A DNA stretch of 64,000 nt, taken from positions 61,012 to 125,011 of the forward strand of contig CAZBST010000007.1 of the NCBI GenBank assembly GCA_964494805.1, written 5' to 3'. Under the pieces are notes generated by a model, which saw only the letters and a program-made list of their open reading frames with translations, made no database searches and was not told the DNA's origin. Made by a program: the position numbers and the translations under genes. Position 1 is the first letter of the stretch. Every line of letters starts with the position of its first letter. Below are positions 60,606 to 64,000 of this stretch, piece by piece. The stretch is from CAIYOL01 sp964494805. Lineage in GTDB: Bacteria > Planctomycetota > Phycisphaerae > Sedimentisphaerales > Anaerobacaceae.

Positions 60606-61325
60606 CTATTCGCCAATATAAGTGCCGACCTGTTCTCCGCGAATGGCCTTGCTTATATTGCCTTCCTTGAAAATATTCAAAACGATAATTGCGATACCGT
60701 TGTCCCTGCAAAGGCTTATTGCCGCATGGTCCATCACCCGCAAATTTTTCTTCAGCACATCGGCATAAGATAACTTGCCGAACAGTTTCGCACCCGGATT
60801 CCTCTCAGGGTCATCGCTGTAGACGCCGTCCACCTTGGTTGCCTTAATCAGCACTTCCGCCTCGAGTTCTGTTGCTCTCAAAGCTGCGCAGGTATCGGTT
60901 GTAAAAAACGGATTCCCTGTTCCACCGGCCAATATCGCCACTCTTCCCCGCTCAAGATGATGAAGAGCGCGCCTTCGTATAAACGGCTCACACATCGCCG
61001 CTACTTCAATAGCGCTCAAGACCCTCGTCGGCTGGCCGAGCCTCTCAAGAATCTCCTGCAGCGCGCAGGCGTTTATAATAGTTGCCAGCATCCCCATATA
61101 ATCTGCCGTGTTTCTCGGTATTCTGCTGACCTGCGAAAAGCTCTCTCCACGCAGAAAATTGCCCGCCCCGACCACCACTGCTACCTGCGGACCGATTTTG
61201 CATATTTCTGCGATTCTTCTGGCAATTGACTCAAGCGCGCCCCCGTCTATTCCGAATTCCCCCTGCTTGCAAAAACTCTGCCCCGAAAGCTTCAATAATA
61301 CCCGCTTATATTTGCTCTTCGCCAT
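60606..61325 (-). CDS. pyrH: UMP kinase
   Basis: Hexameric bacterial UMP kinase of the amino-acid kinase fold. 239 residues. Visible: YKRVLLKLSGQSFC (about 5-18), VAVVVGAGNFLRG (about 48-60), the RIPRNTADYMGMLATIINA UMP-binding segment (about 67-85), ILAGGTGNPFFTTDTCAALRA (about 130-150), KATKVDGVYSDDPE (about 160-173) and DHAAISLCRDNGIAIIV. Third gene in the operon, 41 bases after tsf. Confidence 0.96.
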   Translation of the reverse strand: MAKSKYKRVLLKLSGQSFCKQGEFGIDGGALESIARRIAEICKIGPQVAVVVGAGNFLRGESFSQVSRIPRNTADYMGMLATIINACALQEILERLGQPTRVLSAIEVAAMCEPFIRRRALHHLERGRVAILAGGTGNPFFTTDTCAALRATELEAEVLIKATKVDGVYSDDPERNPGAKLFGKLSYADVLKKNLRVMDHAAISLCRDNGIAIIVLNIFKEGNISKAIRGEQVGTYIGE

Positions 61326-61366
61326 TCTTCTAAACGCTATACGCTAATCCGCCCGCGGCCCATCCA

Positions 61367-62233
61367 TTACCCGATTTCAAACCGCACAAATCTCTTTACC
61401 TTCGCCGCACCGCCGGCTCCTTTGGCCGCCTCATCTAAAACCTGGGCTACGGTTTTGCTGTCGTCTTTGACAAATTGCTGCTCAATAAGGCAGTTCTCCG
61501 CAAAGAATTTTTTCATCTTGCCTTCAATAATCTTATCAATGATATTTGCCGGCTTGTTTTTAATTTGCTCGGCGAAAATGGCTTTTTCCCGTTCGACTGT
61601 TTTGGAATCAACTCCGTCTTTATCCAGCGCCAACGGCTTGGTCGCGGTAATGTGCATCGCTATATCAGCCGCCGTTTGTTTCACGGCATCGACGCCGGCC
61701 ACGTTCGCGTCGCCGGTCTCAATCTGCACCATTGTGCCGACCTTGCTGTTAAAGTGTATGTATGTGCTTAGAAGCCCGGCCCCCTCCAGCTTATACTTAG
61801 CGAAATCACCTACCTGTATTTTTTCGCCGGTCTTACTGACTATTTCAGTCAGAATATCGCTGAACTTCTTACCGCTCACAGATGTATTCAGAACATTTTC
61901 CACCCCCTCGCCTGCCGGGCAGGCCAGCGCATAATCAGCCAGAGTTTCCGCCGCCGCCACAAAATCGGCGCTCCTGGCCACAAAATCAGTCTCACAGCAA
62001 AGAGTCGCCATCGCCGCCGTCTTGCCGTCCTGACTCTTTTTGCTGACAACTACCCCTTCTGAAGTCTCTCTCTCTGCCCGTTTGGCTAAAGTTGCAAGCC
62101 CTTTTTTTCTCAGTATATCTATTGCCTGCTCAACATCACCGTTCGATTCCTCAAGGGCCTTTTTGCAGTCCATCATCCCCTGCCCACTCATCTTCCGCAG
62201 TTTCATTACCATTGAAGCTGAAATTTCCGCCAT
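61367..62233 (-). CDS. tsf: Elongation factor Ts
   Basis: Guanine-nucleotide exchange factor for EF-Tu, 288 residues. N-terminal UBA-like domain (LRKMSGQGMMDCKKALEE, about 10-27), DIDILRKKGLATLAKRAERETSEG (about 37-60, in parts), TLCCETDFVARSADF with the T-D-F-V contact loop (about 77-91), and two dimerisation domains with MHITATKPL and a C-terminal FVRFEIG. The ATG at 62233 is preferred over 62254. It follows rpsB by 51 bases. Confidence 0.96.
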   Translation of the reverse strand: MAEISASMVMKLRKMSGQGMMDCKKALEESNGDVEQAIDILRKKGLATLAKRAERETSEGVVVSKKSQDGKTAAMATLCCETDFVARSADFVAAAETLADYALACPAGEGVENVLNTSVSGKKFSDILTEIVSKTGEKIQVGDFAKYKLEGAGLLSTYIHFNSKVGTMVQIETGDANVAGVDAVKQTAADIAMHITATKPLALDKDGVDSKTVEREKAIFAEQIKNKPANIIDKIIEGKMKKFFAENCLIEQQFVKDDSKTVAQVLDEAAKGAGGAAKVKRFVRFEIG

Positions 62234-62284
62234 TTTTAAAAACTCCCGTCTCACATTGACTTGTACACTTATGCTCTTGTGCTC

Positions 62285-63181
62285 TTATTCTGACTGCTCC
62301 GGCTCAGTCTGTCCCTTGGGAACCTGCTCGGTTGCGCCTTCCTGTGAACCTGATTCCGTTGCCTGCCCCATAGAGGGCTGCTGCCGGCTCTCTTGCCCGG
62401 TTGAAACCGGGACGGTCTTGGACTCAGCCGCACGAGCCAGTGCCGGCCTTCTCGAACGAACGTGTTTTGGACGTGGCCTCGACTCAAGCCTCGTTGAAAC
62501 CATTGTCTTGCCGATTGCCACCGCATCGGCCAACTCATTAAGTATCAAATCAATTGCTCTTATCGAATCGTCGTTTGCCGGAATCGCCACGTCCACCGTA
62601 TCTGGGTTCGAATCCGTATCAATAACTCCTATTGTTTTAATACCCAGCTTCTTGGCTTCATGCAGGGCAAGATATTCCTTGGTAACATCGACAACCACAA
62701 CGGCACCGGGCAGCCGCGTCATCTCACGGATGCCTCCTAAATTACTTTTTAGCTTTCGCAGCTCGCGCTTCAGCCGTGACGCCTGCTTCTTGCTTTCCTT
62801 CTCGAGTGTCCCTTCTTCCTGCATAGCTTCCAATTGCTGTAGTCTCTGAAGTTGAGACCGGATAGTCCTGAAATTCGTAAGTGTCCCGCCCAACCATCGC
62901 TCAGACACATAGTGCATCCCGCACTTGGCCGCAACGCTTTCAACTACCTTTTGGGCCTGACGCTTCGTCCCTACAAAAATAACGTCTTTGCCCGAAGAAA
63001 CTATCTCAGCAAGCAGCTTCTTGGCCACCAACATCCCCGCCAATGTCTTTTTCACGTCTATAATATGGATATTGCCGCGCTTTGTGAAAATAAATGGGGC
63101 CATCTTGGGGTTCCAGCGACTGACGCCATGCCCAAAATGCACCCCTGCGTTAATCAGTTCACGAGCCAGCTCTTTTGCCAC
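62285..63181 (-). CDS. rpsB: 30S ribosomal protein S2 with acidic/glutamine-rich C-terminal extension
   Basis: Small-subunit ribosomal protein uS2, 298 residues. Visible: AGVHFGHGVSRWNPKMAPFIF (about 13-33, in parts), GTKRQAQKVVESVA, YVSERWLGGTLTNFRTI (about 90-106), PGAVVVVDVTKEYLALHEAKKLGI (about 150-173) and TDSNPDTVDVAIPANDDSIRAI (about 179-200). From about residue 225 a tail rich in Arg, Ser, Gln and Glu (STGQESRQQPSMGQ...) extends the protein beyond the usual length. GTG at 63181 with GGAGG six bases upstream is the start; the TTG at 63193 precedes that site. First gene of the translation operon. Confidence 0.96.
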   Translation of the reverse strand: MAKELARELINAGVHFGHGVSRWNPKMAPFIFTKRGNIHIIDVKKTLAGMLVAKKLLAEIVSSGKDVIFVGTKRQAQKVVESVAAKCGMHYVSERWLGGTLTNFRTIRSQLQRLQQLEAMQEEGTLEKESKKQASRLKRELRKLKSNLGGIREMTRLPGAVVVVDVTKEYLALHEAKKLGIKTIGVIDTDSNPDTVDVAIPANDDSIRAIDLILNELADAVAIGKTMVSTRLESRPRPKHVRSRRPALARAAESKTVPVSTGQESRQQPSMGQATESGSQEGATEQVPKGQTEPEQSE

Positions 63182-63244
63182 AAAAGCCTCCAAACTCTAC
63201 TTTTTCTTACCTTATCTGCCTTTGCCCGGCAGCCGAACGCCGGA

Positions 63245-63273
63245 AAAATAACGCAAACCGCACAATATGTCAA
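63245..63273 (-). promoter_or_regulatory. Putative promoter of the rpsB operon
   Basis: Minus strand TTGACA (63273-63268), 17-base spacer, TATTTT (63250-63245), about 64 bases before the rpsB start. Confidence 0.65.
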
Positions 63274-63395
63274 GAATTTTTGCCAAATTCGGCAATATTT
63301 AGACCTTGCACACAACCCCTGAAAAACCCACCTTACCACAAATCGCACCCCCCCCACGCCGTCCTATAACCCCCTTAGTTCCCCGTGTTTGTTTC

Positions 63396-63424
63396 TTGCT
63401 TTCTTTCAGGTATATGTATATAAT
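63396..63424 (+). promoter_or_regulatory. Putative promoter of the ELWxxDGT-repeat gene
   Basis: TTGCTT (63396-63401), 17-base spacer, TATAAT (63419-63424), followed by an AGGAGGAG ribosome site and the ATG at 63475. Confidence 0.7.
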
Positions 63425-63474
63425 GAAAAACCTAAGGAAATGATATACAAATCCTGCTTTCAGGAGGAGTAAAG

Positions 63475-64000
63475 ATGAAAAGACAACCTCTCTTATTAAC
63501 AATCCTGGCCCTGTTACTGCCCCTTGCTGCCGCCGCTCTGGCCGGTGAACTTTTTATGTTAAAGGATATAAATCCGGGGGCAACCGGCTCATACCCTCAG
63601 CATCTGACGGATGTAAACGGCACATTGTTTTTCATAGCTAACGACGGCACATACGGCCTTGAACTATGGAAAAGCAACGGCACCGAGGCCGGTACTGTAA
63701 TAGTTAAGGACATAAATCCGGCGGGAAGCTCAAACCCTTCTAACCTGACGAATGTAAACGGCACATTATTTTTCTCCGCCACCGATAGCACTGATGACTA
63801 TGAACTATGGAAAAGCGACGGCACCGAGGCCGGCACCGTAATGGTTAAGGACATAAATCCGGCGGGAAGCTCATACGCTTCTAACCTGACGAATGTTAAC
63901 GGCACGTTATTTTTCAGGGCCTACAACAGCACATACGGCTATGAGCTATGGAAAAGCGACGGCACCGAGGCCGGCACCGTAATGGTTAAGGACATAAATC
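63475..64000 (+). CDS. Secreted ELWxxDGT-repeat protein, 3' end outside the window
   Basis: The frame opens at ATG 63475 with a perfect AGGAGG site and runs off the window (about 175 codons seen). Signal peptide MKRQPLLLTILALLLPLAAAALAG, then tandem repeats of about 48 residues: each has LKDINP-type start, L-T-(D/N)-V-N-G-T-L-F-F, a variable loop, and E-L-W-K-S-(N/D)-G-T-E-A-G-T-V. Three full units and the start of a fourth are visible, nearly identical at the DNA level in units 2-4, which points to recent expansion. This is the hyalin/ELWxxDGT beta-propeller-like repeat family found in secreted proteins of planctomycetes and deltaproteobacteria. Likely surface or extracellular. Confidence 0.9.
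   Translation, partial: MKRQPLLLTILALLLPLAAAALAGELFMLKDINPGATGSYPQHLTDVNGTLFFIANDGTYGLELWKSNGTEAGTVIVKDINPAGSSNPSNLTNVNGTLFFSATDSTDDYELWKSDGTEAGTVMVKDINPAGSSYASNLTNVNGTLFFRAYNSTYGYELWKSDGTEAGTVMVKDIN

Overview
The window reads as bacterial chromosome from a planctomycete, most likely of the Phycisphaerae/Sedimentisphaerales type. The grounds are several PEP-CTERM secreted proteins, a planctomycete-style dockerin at the end of a large subtilase, a small lysine-rich Myb-like protein, and scattered (not operonic) housekeeping genes. This placement is inference from protein style; there is no rRNA in the window. I see no tRNA, rRNA or CRISPR array. Many genes have near-consensus sigma70-type promoters with a 17-18 base spacer.

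Layout. 1-6042 (minus): a sugar-acid operon read HAD phosphatase > LarA-family racemase/epimerase > PfkB sugar kinase > 6-phosphogluconate dehydrogenase > uronate isomerase-like protein (cut by the window edge). 6043-9104: a repeat-rich island in which two direct copies of a 102-bp element with terminal inverted repeats enclose a two-gene YwgA-like/HD-phosphohydrolase cassette; the HD gene has lost its HD aspartate and is frameshifted near its end. 9105-16579: a MetX-MetW fusion, a Myb-like protein, trpS-scpA, trxA, rimO, pgsA. 16790-18030: two tandem paralogous secreted genes with a decayed dnaE 5' fragment between them, then intact dnaE. 18031-30008: dnaE, tmk, holB, ricT-like, metG, a zinc-ribbon protein, an RNase H-PurN fusion and a pilin-sized anchored protein. 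30059-35508: clpC, a coiled-coil protein, a membrane-anchored helical-repeat protein, and a second repeat island that is an inverted, diverged copy of the first. 35509-43063: an accessory secreted-protein cluster with one large dockerin-bearing subtilase, one truncated subtilase, five PEP-CTERM proteins (one BsuPI-like) and duplicated promoter/leader blocks. 43285-59931: mixed metabolism and envelope genes (DUF2617, CPBP protease, Nth-like glycosylase, sigma/anti-sigma operon, NfnAB-like pair, TrmO, DUF1015 plus class V aminotransferase, HtrA, BASS transporter, asd, truA, glycosyltransferase, YjbQ). 59983-63181 (minus): rpsB-tsf-pyrH-frr. 63475-end: the start of a secreted ELWxxDGT-repeat protein.

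How parts work together. The first operon should channel uronates/aldonates into central metabolism. dnaE-tmk-holB form a replication group followed by ricT and metG, an arrangement like that around tmk/holB/yaaT in other bacteria. rpsB-tsf-pyrH-frr is the classical translation operon. The most unusual parts are the repeat-flanked YwgA/HD cassette, the dnaE-head segmental duplication, the two gene fusions (MetX-MetW and RNase H-PurN), and the copied promoters in the PEP-CTERM cluster.
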